Part shown: one piece after another, positions 1-7,700 of the stretch
How the letters are laid out: the number at the start of each line of letters is the position of its first letter
How positions within the stretch are numbered: the stretch's first letter is position 1
Assembly: GCA_016215105.1 (NCBI GenBank)
Contig: JACRLJ010000062.1
Location: 1 to 46,920 of the forward strand
DNA length: 46,920 nucleotides
Direction of reading: 5' to 3'
From: Candidatus Hydrogenedentota bacterium
Lineage (GTDB): Bacteria; Hydrogenedentota; Hydrogenedentia; Hydrogenedentales; SLHB01
The notes under the pieces: model-generated
What the model was told of the DNA's origin: nothing
The model's database searches: none
What the model saw: only the letters and a program-made list of their open reading frames with translations
Position numbers and translations under genes: made by a program

Positions 1-28
1 CCCTAGACCCTAGACCCTAGACCCTAGG
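1..28. repeat. 7-bp tandem repeat CCCTAGA
   Basis: Four head-to-tail copies of CCCTAGA, the last one degenerate, run off the left edge of the window. Similar C-rich heptamers (ACCCTGA, CCCCAGA) occur at 19004-19060 and 37577-37606, so this looks like a genome-wide low-complexity filler rather than part of the following gene. Confidence 0.8.
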
Positions 29-48
29 CCCCGAAAGGCTCCGACCCA

Positions 49-843
49 ATGAGTAGCCTCCTCTGCGCGCTACTCGCCGCGGCCGCCCCCATCTACCAAA
101 TGCCCAAGGCCGACGTGGACACGTTCCTATCCGGCATGAACGCGGGAGGGAAGCCCTACGGCGAGCGCGTATGGCTCGTCGCAAACCAATATCTGGGCGC
201 GCCCTACGTCAACGGACCGCTCGGCGAAGGTCCCGATGGGACTCACGACAAAGACCCGCTGATGGATTTGGAGCACGTAGACTGCGTTACGTTTGTGGAG
301 CAGACTCTGGCCCTCGCGGCGTCAAAATCCCACGACGAGACCTTCGACCTGCTTCAGAGGATACGCTACAAGGACGGCCACATCGCATTCGAATCGCGCA
401 ACCACTTCATGATCGCCGACTGGGTCGCGAACAACACCTTCTGCAAAGACGTCTCCAAAGACCTCGGCGTGCCCACCCAGTCCCTCACCCGGACCATCAG
501 CCGCAAGGACTTCTTCGCCAAGCGCGTCAACGCCCCCGAACTCGGTCAGGACATCCCCGACCAGCCCATGACCATCGCATATGTTCCGGTCGGCCAGGCC
601 GCCGAGGCAACCAAGAAACTACCCAGCCCCTGTCTCATCTGCTTCATCGGCAAGATCGACTGGCTCTTCACGCTCCACTGCGGCCTATACATTCGCGACG
701 AAAAGGGAGCGGGGGCCTTCTACCAAGCCAGCTCCGGGAAAGGTGTGATGAAGGTCGTCAAGTCCGACCTCGCCGAATCCATCGGCGGCTCGGAGCGGTA
801 CCTCGGCTTCACAGCGTATGAAATCAGCAATCCTCGAAAGTAG
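49..843 (+). CDS. DUF1460 (N-acetylmuramoyl-L-alanine amidase-like) cysteine hydrolase
   Basis: The 264-residue protein matches the DUF1460 family, which belongs to the NlpC/P60-type papain-like cysteine peptidases that cleave cell-wall peptides. The supporting motif is DCVTFVEQ near residue 79, whose Cys would be the nucleophile. The region GHIAFESRNHFMIADW and the late HCGLYI (near residue 213) can supply the catalytic His and its polar partner. A short hydrophobic N-terminus (SLLCALLAAAAP) suggests export, which suits action on peptidoglycan. The ATG at 49 is preceded by a weak AAAGG. The gene stands alone before a tRNA gene. The family call is fairly secure; the exact bond cleaved is inferred. 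Confidence 0.8.
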   Translation: MSSLLCALLAAAAPIYQMPKADVDTFLSGMNAGGKPYGERVWLVANQYLGAPYVNGPLGEGPDGTHDKDPLMDLEHVDCVTFVEQTLALAASKSHDETFDLLQRIRYKDGHIAFESRNHFMIADWVANNTFCKDVSKDLGVPTQSLTRTISRKDFFAKRVNAPELGQDIPDQPMTIAYVPVGQAAEATKKLPSPCLICFIGKIDWLFTLHCGLYIRDEKGAGAFYQASSGKGVMKVVKSDLAESIGGSERYLGFTAYEISNPRK

Positions 844-929
844 GTACGCAGGGTTGGCGCCGGGCGCGAAGCACTTTGTCTTCCGGTTGACACCCTAAGG
901 TGGCGATGCTAAAATCAGGACATCTCTGA

Positions 930-1005
930 GCGGGACTAACTCAGTTGGTAGAGTGCCAGCTTCCCAAGCTGGATGTCGCGGGTTCGAACCCCGTGTCCCG
1001 CTCCA
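930..1005 (+). tRNA. tRNA-Gly (anticodon CCC)
   Basis: A complete 76-nt cloverleaf can be drawn. The acceptor stem pairs GCGGGAC (930-936) with GTCCCGC (995-1001); the D stem pairs ACTC with GAGT; the anticodon stem CCAGC/GCTGG encloses the loop TTCCCAA, giving anticodon CCC at 963-965, which reads GGG; the T arm carries TTCGAAC. The discriminator is T and the 3' CCA is encoded at 1003-1005. A T-rich stretch follows from 1006 and may help termination. Confidence 0.95.
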
Positions 1006-1076
1006 TTTCTTTTTCTTGCCCCCTGTTGAAGACTCTTGCCAGTACGTGTCGAAGTACGATTCGCAGCCGGGACTGG

Positions 1077-1322
1077 TTACGCCGCGTCAAATTCGGCATC
1101 GGACACGCCATCTTCCGGCCTTAACCGGAAACGGCGCCGTGCCTTCACGACGTACACATTGTCAATGCGGTTATTGTGACGCGCAACGGGATAGATGACC
1201 CAAGCTCGGTCAATCAGCTTCTTGAGTTTGAAATGCGATCCCCCGCCCGTAGGCGCAATTACCTCCACACCAAAATGCCGCATTTTCCGTTCAAAATCGG
1301 AGAAAAGCATCGGACTAGCCAC
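1077..1322 (-). CDS. HicA-like toxin (divergent)
   Basis: The 81-residue protein has the size and layout of HicA/YcfA mRNA interferases, which are small double-stranded-RNA-binding-like folds. An early FERKMRHFGVEV helix leads to a strand ending GGGSHFKLKK, where the GSH corresponds to the family's catalytic-histidine motif. The start is a GTG at 1322, three bases after the stop of the upstream HicB-like gene; an ATG at 1310 is an alternative. The order (antitoxin-like gene first, toxin-like second) matches many HicBA pairs. Overall similarity is weak outside the GSH motif, so the toxin assignment is a family-level inference. Confidence 0.6.
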   Translation of the reverse strand: MASPMLFSDFERKMRHFGVEVIAPTGGGSHFKLKKLIDRAWVIYPVARHNNRIDNVYVVKARRRFRLRPEDGVSDAEFDAA

Positions 1323-1325
1323 GGT

Positions 1326-1718
1326 TCACACCATTGCAGGTTGAAGCTGTATTTGTCCGAGATTCTTCCTGAGCTTGCGCACTTCGCCGACGGTCTTCAC
1401 TTCCAGCGGAATCCCGAGGGGCAAATTATCCCCTCCGAAGACGAACATGACGGAGTGATACTCCTTGTCCGGCGTTTCCCACTCGTCCGCCTCTGACGGA
1501 CAGTAGAAACGGACTTTTCCGTCCGAACGTAAGACCTCTTCCACGTAAGCGTAAAGCAACTGTTGCAGTTCCTGGAAAGCCTTCGCGCGTGTCGGCCCGA
1601 TCCCCACAATGTCGAATTCGAGCGCCGTCGCGTAGACCTTGCCTCCGCGCTTCTTGAACGCAACGGTAACCGTACCGCCTAGTCTGGTTACAACGAGTCT
1701 TGGCGCACTGTGCTGCAT
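1326..1718 (-). CDS. HicB-like antitoxin
   Basis: The 130-residue protein contains a HicB-like segment, VYATALEFDIVGIGPTRAKA followed by an amphipathic helix. This is the partly degraded RNase-H-like fold by which HicB antitoxins mask HicA. ATG 1718 is preferred over the upstream ATG at 1736 because GGAG sits seven bases before it. The tail (residues about 75-130) is longer than in minimal HicB and contains no recognisable DNA-binding domain. The gene directly precedes the HicA-like gene with a three-base gap, implying one transcript. Autoregulation is expected of the family but no operator is evident. Confidence 0.55.
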   Translation of the reverse strand: MQHSAPRLVVTRLGGTVTVAFKKRGGKVYATALEFDIVGIGPTRAKAFQELQQLLYAYVEEVLRSDGKVRFYCPSEADEWETPDKEYHSVMFVFGGDNLPLGIPLEVKTVGEVRKLRKNLGQIQLQPAMV

Positions 1719-1739
1719 TGATTGCTCCAATCCCATCCT

Positions 1740-2671
1740 GTTTGGAGTATACCATAGGTCCCCCTGGCTGAAATGTCAATCATGGCGGGTCACAAGATCG
1801 ACGGTACACGTCCAGCGGTTAAACACTATCGTGATCACGTCACCGAGTCCACACAACGGCGCGAGGTAGTTTCGCCAGCCGTTCCAAATTGAGCGCATTT
1901 TGGGTTTGACCATTCATCGTTGGCGCCGCCTAGAACGTCCGCCAGCGCCGCCAGCAGCGTGTCCCGGTCCACACCTCGGCGCTTCCAGCAGCGTCTTCTT
2001 GGGGTCCATTTCTTCTTCTTGGCCCGGGCTACCATCCCCATCCGTATAGGTCGCCCCACTTGAACCGCTGTGGCGTTTCTCGTTCCCTGTCCGATGAAGG
2101 GCTGCGGTAATCCCGGTGCGATGGTCGACGGGGGAGCTGCCATCCCTAGCGGGTGCGACCGACATCTGGTCCACTGCGGGCGGTGAGTGGCGGGGAAAGC
2201 AGACCACGCGGTTCGCTTTGGCAGAGTCCGGTTTCGCGCTGGCGTCTCCGCGCTCGGCGACGAGGCGTGGATACTCGGCGGGGGAATCGAGACGTGTCAA
2301 GTCTCGATGACACGTTGTCGTTCGAAATCGCAAGCTCCGGTGGTCGGCGGGCGGACGACAAGAACACTTGGCTCTGGGACACCCCACGCCGTCGGGCAGC
2401 CTTCCCAACGGAACCGGCGATGGCCGTGTCTGGAGTCCGACTCGGAAATCGGTAGGGGGAGATTTCTGCAAACCGAGTGGGGGAGTAGTCCCCCCCCTGT
2501 ATCCGGCTTTCGGCGACCGTTAACGGGGCGCACTTGGGAAGGCCATCCTATCGAGGCCTAGTCGGGCACCGACTGTCAGCTTTCCGGCCATCGTACCTCC
2601 CGCGCTGGTCCTCGTCGGTGCTCCCCTCATGAGGACGCGAGCGGCGCCTATTGGACTCTGCAGTTCGTGAT
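1740..2671. other. Gene-poor, inverted-repeat-rich region
   Basis: No convincing protein is encoded in these 0.9 kb. All six frames hold overlapping open stretches of Arg/Pro/Ser-rich composition typical of non-coding GC-rich DNA. The DNA is dense in possible RNA helices: TCGAGA/TCTCGA interleaved with CGTGTCA/TGACACG at 2287-2314; TTGTCGT (2315-2321) against ACGACAA further on; a GGGGGA...CCCCCC hairpin near 2472-2488; CCGTTAACGG near 2518; AGTCGG-GCA-CCGACT near 2560-2574; and CCTCATGAGG near 2625. It may be a structured RNA or the remains of a mobile element. tRNA, tmRNA and RNase P signatures were not seen. Confidence 0.4.
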
Positions 2672-2989
2672 TCAATTTGCGACGTTTCGGGGCGTCGGAA
2701 TATCCAGATCCAAGGCGTCAGGCCTCAGAGGCAAACTCGCAGAACTACTGAAAATATCCTTATCACCAGCGACCTCATAGGTCGTATGAAGTTGATAACC
2801 ATCTAAATATAATAGAGTTAGGCCAGTGACTTCATGCCCGTGCTCAGGTTGGAATATTACGTGACCAGTGCAATCCTTATTACGAAGGCCCATTGGAGAA
2901 TTGACTCTGTGGATGTTCAAAATGGCGTCGCGTAAACAATAATGAACATAATATATATTATCAGACGTTAGATAAGATGCAGAAGTCAC
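2672..2989 (-). CDS. Small hypothetical protein in an AT-rich patch
   Basis: An open frame of 105 residues starts at GTG 2989. Base composition is clearly more AT-rich than the neighbours, for example the ATAATATATATTATC stretch near 2948. The translation (VIFQPEHGHEVTGLTLLYLD and surroundings) looks like a small beta-rich protein but I recognise no family. No clear Shine-Dalgarno sequence precedes it. It lies 83 bp downstream of zapA on the same strand, so it could be read through from that operon. It may be a transferred gene or a chance frame. Confidence 0.35.
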   Translation of the reverse strand: MTSASYLTSDNIYYVHYCLRDAILNIHRVNSPMGLRNKDCTGHVIFQPEHGHEVTGLTLLYLDGYQLHTTYEVAGDKDIFSSSASLPLRPDALDLDIPTPRNVAN

Positions 2990-3072
2990 CCGTTTTGGGT
3001 GTCTTTAGGTGGGTTTGGTTGTATGGTGCGGCAACTTTGTCCGGATCATGGCGCCTCACTGAGACGCGAGCC

Positions 3073-3393
3073 TTAGGGCTTGCGGAGGTCTGTCCCCTCG
3101 GCCGCTTCCAGGGTCTGACGAAGAGTCTTGAGAAGCGCGTTGAGGGCTTGGAGCAGTTCGCGCTGGTCCCAGTCATTCTGGCGGCGGAGTTCGGTGAGTT
3201 CGACAGCGAAGGACACGGCGGTCTGGAGCGCGAACGCTTGGGTGTCGATGCGCGTGGCGTTCGCCTCGATGTCGGCCAGGCGCGCGTTGACCTCCTGAAC
3301 AACGGCGTTGGTGCTTATGGCGTCTTCGTAGACCGGTACCGGGATCTTGACGCCTCCGACGGTGACCGACATGGTGTGGTCCGGTTTTGTCAT
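3073..3393 (-). CDS. zapA: ZapA-like cell division protein
   Basis: The 106-residue protein matches ZapA, the small FtsZ-associated protein that bundles FtsZ filaments at the division ring. The N-terminal strand region (MSVTVGGVKIPVPV) corresponds to the ZapA head. It is followed by VVQEVNARLADIEAN and an extended helix (TQAFALQTAVSFAVELTELR...), the dimerising coiled coil. The gene starts with an ATG overlapping the stop of the upstream coiled-coil gene by four bases (ATGA), implying translational coupling. Placement behind pheT is a known arrangement for zapA. Length is normal. Confidence 0.75.
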   Translation of the reverse strand: MTKPDHTMSVTVGGVKIPVPVYEDAISTNAVVQEVNARLADIEANATRIDTQAFALQTAVSFAVELTELRRQNDWDQRELLQALNALLKTLRQTLEAAEGTDLRKP

Positions 3394-3686
3394 GGGCGGT
3401 ACTCGGCAGCCAGGGCTTTCACCTGCTGCAACATCCGATGTAATGTCGTCTTTACTTGGCCGCGCTGTTCCCGGAGTACTTCGTTTTCCTGGTCGACCGT
3501 GTCGAAGTCGTCCGCGATGCGTTTGAGGGTAGTGATTTCCTTACGAGCCGACCAGAGTTCCTTTTGAATCTTGTCTCGTTCGAGTTCCCGCTCCTTCAGC
3601 GCTTCATTTTGCCTCGCCAGTATCTCCCCGAGCTGTTGCGCCGCCCGGGTTATCTCGGCGATTTGATTCTTGACCATCAAGTTCAA
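3390..3686 (-). CDS. Small coiled-coil protein between pheT and zapA
   Basis: The 98-residue protein is almost entirely predicted coiled coil: charged heptads such as LARQNEALKERELERDKIQK run from about residue 20 to 75. It has no signal peptide or membrane segment. It overlaps pheT by four bases at its start and zapA by four at its end, so all three should be co-translated. By size, composition and position it could be a ZapB-like or other division-ring accessory protein, but coiled coils give poor homology signals and this role is inferred from context only. Confidence 0.65.
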   Translation of the reverse strand: MNLMVKNQIAEITRAAQQLGEILARQNEALKERELERDKIQKELWSARKEITTLKRIADDFDTVDQENEVLREQRGQVKTTLHRMLQQVKALAAEYRP

Positions 3687-6082
3687 CGCAGTTCCGCCTT
3701 GTAGTCGGTTTGAAGTTTCCGAACGATGCGGTCAACGGATTTCTGGGTGTCCTGGTCGGTTAGCGTACGCTCGTCGGACTGGAACAGCAACGCCAGTGCG
3801 ACGCTCTTCTTGCCGTCCGGGATCTGTTTACCTTTGTATACGTCGATGAGGTGGGTACGCCGCAGCAGATTCCCCCCCGCTTCGCGTACGGCAGTCTGCA
3901 AGTCCCCTGCCGGAACGGCATCGTCGACTACCACCGCTATGTCCCGAAGCGACGGCGGGAACACCGGGATAGATGCAAAACGCGCCGGGGGTGTTTGCCG
4001 CGCCAGGAGCGTATCCAGATTCAGTTCGGCGAGGTAAACGGGGAATCCGAGGTCGAACTCGGACTGAAGGTCCTTGCGCAACATTCCCATCCACGCGAGG
4101 ACTTGGCTGCCCTCGTCCAAGAGGGCAACACTTTGCCCGGACTGGAACGGACCGAGATTCCGATGCTCGAAGGCGCATGGCAAGGCGAAAAGAGCCGCCA
4201 CGTGTTCGAGATAGCCTTTCAGGTCGTAGAAATCGAGCGTCTGCTCCGCCCTGCTCCAGTGCTTAGCGGTTGGCGTCCCGCCCAGTACGATGCCCAGTCG
4301 TTGGGACTGTCCGGGCAGGCCGCCGTTGGCGCCAGGCGCAAATACGGGTCCAATTTCAAACGCCGCGATTCCGGAGGCGCCATGCCGCGCGTTTCGCGAA
4401 GCGGTTTCAAGAAGACCAGGAATCAGACTCGATCGCATGGTTGCGTGATTCTCGGACAATGGGTTCTGAAGGGACACCATTTGAAGATAGCTATCCGGCA
4501 AGCCGGACCTCGTCGTGGCCGCCAAGCTGGAGAAAGTCATGGTAATAACTTCGGTCAGGCCCTGATTGACAAGATTACGCCGGAGAGTTCGTATTGCTTC
4601 TTCTGTCGGCGCGAAGGTTTTCTCTGAGGGGCGAATGCGCGGCAATGTTGTGTTTATATTACCGTAGCCATATAGGCGGGCAACTTCTTCAATGAGGTCG
4701 ATTTCTTTGGTCACGTCACAACGCCAAGTTGGAACCGATACTGCGCAGCTTGTCTGTCCTGTATTGATTACATTGAAGCCAAGGTCTTCCAACGCTGATC
4801 TCTGTACAGCAGGTTCGATTTCCGAGCCAATGACGACATTCGTCCGGTTATAGCGGAGCTCCAATTTCTTTTCAGCAATAGGGTCAGGGTATTCGTCAAG
4901 CGAGCCTGAAAGCACTTTGGCGCCAGCAAGTTCTTGAATGAGTTGGGTGGCGCGATTGGCTGCATATGCCGCCATTTTGATATCGGCTCCACGCTGAAAA
5001 CGCTGCGACGCTTCGGTCTGCATTCCAAGCGACCGGGCAGTCTTTCGAACGGATTTCGGGTCGAACCACGCGCTCTCAAGGAAGATCTCGGTCGTTGTGT
5101 CCCCCACTTCGGATTCCAATCCACCCATGACACCGGCTACGGCGACCGGACGATCCGCATCTGCGATAACCAGCATGTCCTCGGTGAGATTCCGGACCTG
5201 TTTATCGATTGTTTCAATCGTTTCACCGGCCTTAGCGGTGCGCACGACAATGCGGTTTTCGGCCAGTTTCATAAGGTCGAACGCGTGCAAAGGGTGCCCT
5301 GTTTCGAGCAGCACGTAGTTCGTTATATCAACGACATTGTTAATCGGACGTTGACCCGCCGCCACAAGGCGGCGTTTCATCCAGTCAGGAGAAGGCTCAA
5401 TTCTAGCATCAGTCAGGACCCTGCCGACGTAGCGGCGACACAGCTCCGGGTTCTCGATGGTGACGGACGAACGCTCGCTCGCTTTTTGTGTAATCTCGAC
5501 TAGGCCCGTATCTGGAAGCCGAAGTTTCGTATGAAACAGTGCGGACAGTTCGCGTGCTACTCCGATGAGTCCAGCCCAGTCACCGCGGTTGGGTGTAATC
5601 TCGATTTCGAGTATTGTGTCATCTAAACCTAACAATTCAGTGGCGCTCATTCCGATAGGCGCGTTGGCGTCCAAGATGAGAAGTCCCGAGTGGTCGTCCC
5701 CCATTCCGAGTTCTTTCGCAGAGCACATCATCCCAAACGACTCGATTCCGCGCATCTTCCGGCGGCCGATTTCGAACCCGCCGGGCAGCGTCGCCCCCAC
5801 TACCGCTGTTGGGACCTTATCCCCCGCTTTCATGTTCTTGGCGCCGCATACGATCTGGAGTGGTTCGCCCGAGCCGACGTTCGTCCGGCAGACGACCAAC
5901 TTTTCGGCGTCAGGATGCGCGTCTATCGAGAGTATCTGGCCGACGACGACGTTCTTGATGTCGGCTCCTGGACGTTCGATTGCTTCGACGCCGATACCCA
6001 GCATAACCATCTTGGCGGCCAATTCCTCGGCCGAGACAGGGATGTCAATGTATTCCTTGAGCCAATTGAGTGAGATTCGCAT
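3683..6082 (-). CDS. pheT: Phenylalanine-tRNA ligase beta subunit
   Basis: At 799 residues this is a full-length PheT, the beta subunit of the heterotetrameric enzyme that charges tRNA-Phe. Domains in order: the N-terminal start MRISLNWLKEYIDIP; an EMAP/Myf-type tRNA-binding domain (VVVGQILSIDAHPDAEKL, about 40-150); the B3/4 editing domain (about 215-390, with PVAVAGVMGGLESEVGDT); B5 (about 405-475); a degenerate synthetase core; and the C-terminal ferredoxin-like anticodon-binding domain (PSLRDIAVVVDDAV, about 705-799). The ATG at 6082 lies one base after the stop of the yggS-pheS fusion. Nothing appears truncated. Confidence 0.97.
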   Translation of the reverse strand: MRISLNWLKEYIDIPVSAEELAAKMVMLGIGVEAIERPGADIKNVVVGQILSIDAHPDAEKLVVCRTNVGSGEPLQIVCGAKNMKAGDKVPTAVVGATLPGGFEIGRRKMRGIESFGMMCSAKELGMGDDHSGLLILDANAPIGMSATELLGLDDTILEIEITPNRGDWAGLIGVARELSALFHTKLRLPDTGLVEITQKASERSSVTIENPELCRRYVGRVLTDARIEPSPDWMKRRLVAAGQRPINNVVDITNYVLLETGHPLHAFDLMKLAENRIVVRTAKAGETIETIDKQVRNLTEDMLVIADADRPVAVAGVMGGLESEVGDTTTEIFLESAWFDPKSVRKTARSLGMQTEASQRFQRGADIKMAAYAANRATQLIQELAGAKVLSGSLDEYPDPIAEKKLELRYNRTNVVIGSEIEPAVQRSALEDLGFNVINTGQTSCAVSVPTWRCDVTKEIDLIEEVARLYGYGNINTTLPRIRPSEKTFAPTEEAIRTLRRNLVNQGLTEVITMTFSSLAATTRSGLPDSYLQMVSLQNPLSENHATMRSSLIPGLLETASRNARHGASGIAAFEIGPVFAPGANGGLPGQSQRLGIVLGGTPTAKHWSRAEQTLDFYDLKGYLEHVAALFALPCAFEHRNLGPFQSGQSVALLDEGSQVLAWMGMLRKDLQSEFDLGFPVYLAELNLDTLLARQTPPARFASIPVFPPSLRDIAVVVDDAVPAGDLQTAVREAGGNLLRRTHLIDVYKGKQIPDGKKSVALALLFQSDERTLTDQDTQKSVDRIVRKLQTDYKAELR

Positions 6083-6083
6083 A

Positions 6084-7640
6084 TCAGAACTGCTCCAAGA
6101 AGCGTAGGTCGTTTTCGTATAGATGGTGGATGCTGGGTATGGCGTGGCGCAGCATCGTCATCCGCTCGACCCCGATGCCGAAGGCGAAGCCGGTGTATTT
6201 CTCATCGTACCCGACCCCCTGGAACACGTTCGGATGGACCATTCCGCACCCGAGCACTTCCATCCATCCGCTGTTCTTGCACGCGCGGCAGCCGTTTCCG
6301 CCGCACACGGTACACGAGATATCGACCTCGGCGGAGGGTTCCGTGAAGGGGAAAAAGCTGGGCCGCAGCCGCATTTTCGTGTTCTCTCCAAAGAAGCGGT
6401 GGGCAAAGTACATCAACGTGCCCTTCAGATCGGCGAAGCTGACTCCCTCATCCACCAGGAGCCCCTCGATTTGCCGGAACATGGGGCTGTGGCTCGCGTC
6501 ATCGTCCACGCGGTACACGCGTCCCGGGGCGACAATGGCCACGGGCGGCGGAGTGCTTTCCATTACACGTACCTGGACCGGCGACGTATGCGTTCGGAGA
6601 ATGACACCCGTCCGAATATAGAACGTGTCATGCGAGTCACGCGCCGGGTGGTCATCCGGGGTGTTTAGGGCGTCAAAGTTGTAGTGCTCGGTTTCGATTT
6701 CCGGTCCCGTTGCCACCTGGAAGCCAAGGTCACGGAATATATCTAGCAACTCCTCTTCCACCTGGGAGACCGGGTGCATGTGGCCTAGTGGCGCCCGGCG
6801 GCCGGGCAGGGTTAAGTCGATTCGGGTCGCTTTCGCGAGCCATTCTGACTCCAGCGCGTCGAGCACGGCCTTACGCGCATCGAGGGCCGCGGAAATGGCG
6901 TCCCGTACCCGATTGGCTGCCTGCCCCAGGGCCGGCCGTTCTTCCGCCGAGGCTTGGCCGAGACCGCGGAGGATCTCGAATAAGGCGGACCCAATGCGAA
7001 GCTGCGTCGCGCCTTCTTCGATAGCCACTTCAAAATCGTTCGACATTCCCATGGACAACTCGCGCAGCTCCATTGCGCTTGCCAGTTCACGCAAGCCGGC
7101 AAACACCGGCCGCGCGGCCTCCGCGTCCTGATCCAAGGGCGCCATGGTCATCAATCCTTCCACATTCAGATGGCGCAAGTATCGAATCGCATCAACAGCG
7201 GCAGGCAGATCCGCCGGTGTGAAACCGTGCTTGGACGCCTCTCCGGAAACGTTTACTTCGAGTAGGACGTTCAAGGTCTTATCCTGCTCGGCGCAACGGC
7301 GTTCCAGGGCGTCTGCAAGTTCAACTCGATCAACCGAATCCACGCGGTCGAATAGCGTTACTACCGAAGCAACCTTGCGCCGTTGCACGTTGCCGATCAT
7401 GTGCCAGCAAGCTGGTCCTGCGAGGCCGTGTATTTTTGGAAGCGCACCGTCGAGCCGGTTCTCCGCGAAATCCGTAAAACCTAAGGATTGGAGAATTTGC
7501 ACTTCGTCCAGACCTGCGGATTTGGTGACCGCGACGAGCCGAGGCGCATTCGGACCACGGCCGGCGCGTTCACAGGCCAAGCGGATGCGATTCTGTACTC
7601 GTTGGAGATTGCGTTCGATAATGGCCCTGGGCACTGACAT
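6084..7640 (-). CDS. pheS: Fusion of PLP homeostasis protein YggS and Phe-tRNA ligase alpha subunit
   Basis: One 518-residue frame joins two unrelated proteins. Residues 1 to about 220 are a YggS/PLPBP-type PLP-binding barrel: RLVAVTKSA holds the cofactor lysine (Lys40), with HMIGNVQRRK, LLEVNVSGEASKHGF and the phosphate-binding SMGMSNDFEVAIEEGAT...RIGSALF. From about residue 222 the sequence becomes PheS: EERPALGQAANRVRDAI and the second helix of the tRNA-binding arm, DLTLPGRRAPLGHMHP, motif 2 (FRQIEGLLVDEG) and motif 3 (GFAFGIGVERMTMLRH). The first roughly 45 residues of normal PheS are absent. ATG 7640 is chosen because AAGGA precedes it by seven bases. The PheS part should make Phe-AMP and charge tRNA-Phe with PheT. 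Whether the fusion is biological or an assembly deletion cannot be told here. Confidence 0.92.
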   Translation of the reverse strand: MSVPRAIIERNLQRVQNRIRLACERAGRGPNAPRLVAVTKSAGLDEVQILQSLGFTDFAENRLDGALPKIHGLAGPACWHMIGNVQRRKVASVVTLFDRVDSVDRVELADALERRCAEQDKTLNVLLEVNVSGEASKHGFTPADLPAAVDAIRYLRHLNVEGLMTMAPLDQDAEAARPVFAGLRELASAMELRELSMGMSNDFEVAIEEGATQLRIGSALFEILRGLGQASAEERPALGQAANRVRDAISAALDARKAVLDALESEWLAKATRIDLTLPGRRAPLGHMHPVSQVEEELLDIFRDLGFQVATGPEIETEHYNFDALNTPDDHPARDSHDTFYIRTGVILRTHTSPVQVRVMESTPPPVAIVAPGRVYRVDDDASHSPMFRQIEGLLVDEGVSFADLKGTLMYFAHRFFGENTKMRLRPSFFPFTEPSAEVDISCTVCGGNGCRACKNSGWMEVLGCGMVHPNVFQGVGYDEKYTGFAFGIGVERMTMLRHAIPSIHHLYENDLRFLEQF

Positions 7641-7700
7641 GACACGATCCTTAACGGGGTGCAAGGGCAGTGGAGATGATAGGTTCCCGCCGCGGCGGAA

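Noticed and set aside
1-28. Telomere-like repeat at a chromosome end
   Set aside because: Similar heptamers occur inside the window, including inside a gene, and the window edge is arbitrary.
1914-2471. 185-codon minus-strand frame
   Set aside because: Arg/Pro/Ser-rich, overlapped by equally long frames on both strands, no ribosome-binding site and no recognisable motif.
1740-2671. Group II intron, RNase P RNA or tmRNA
   Set aside because: No domain V-like hairpin, intron-encoded protein, RNase P core motif or tRNA-like end could be found; only generic helices are visible.
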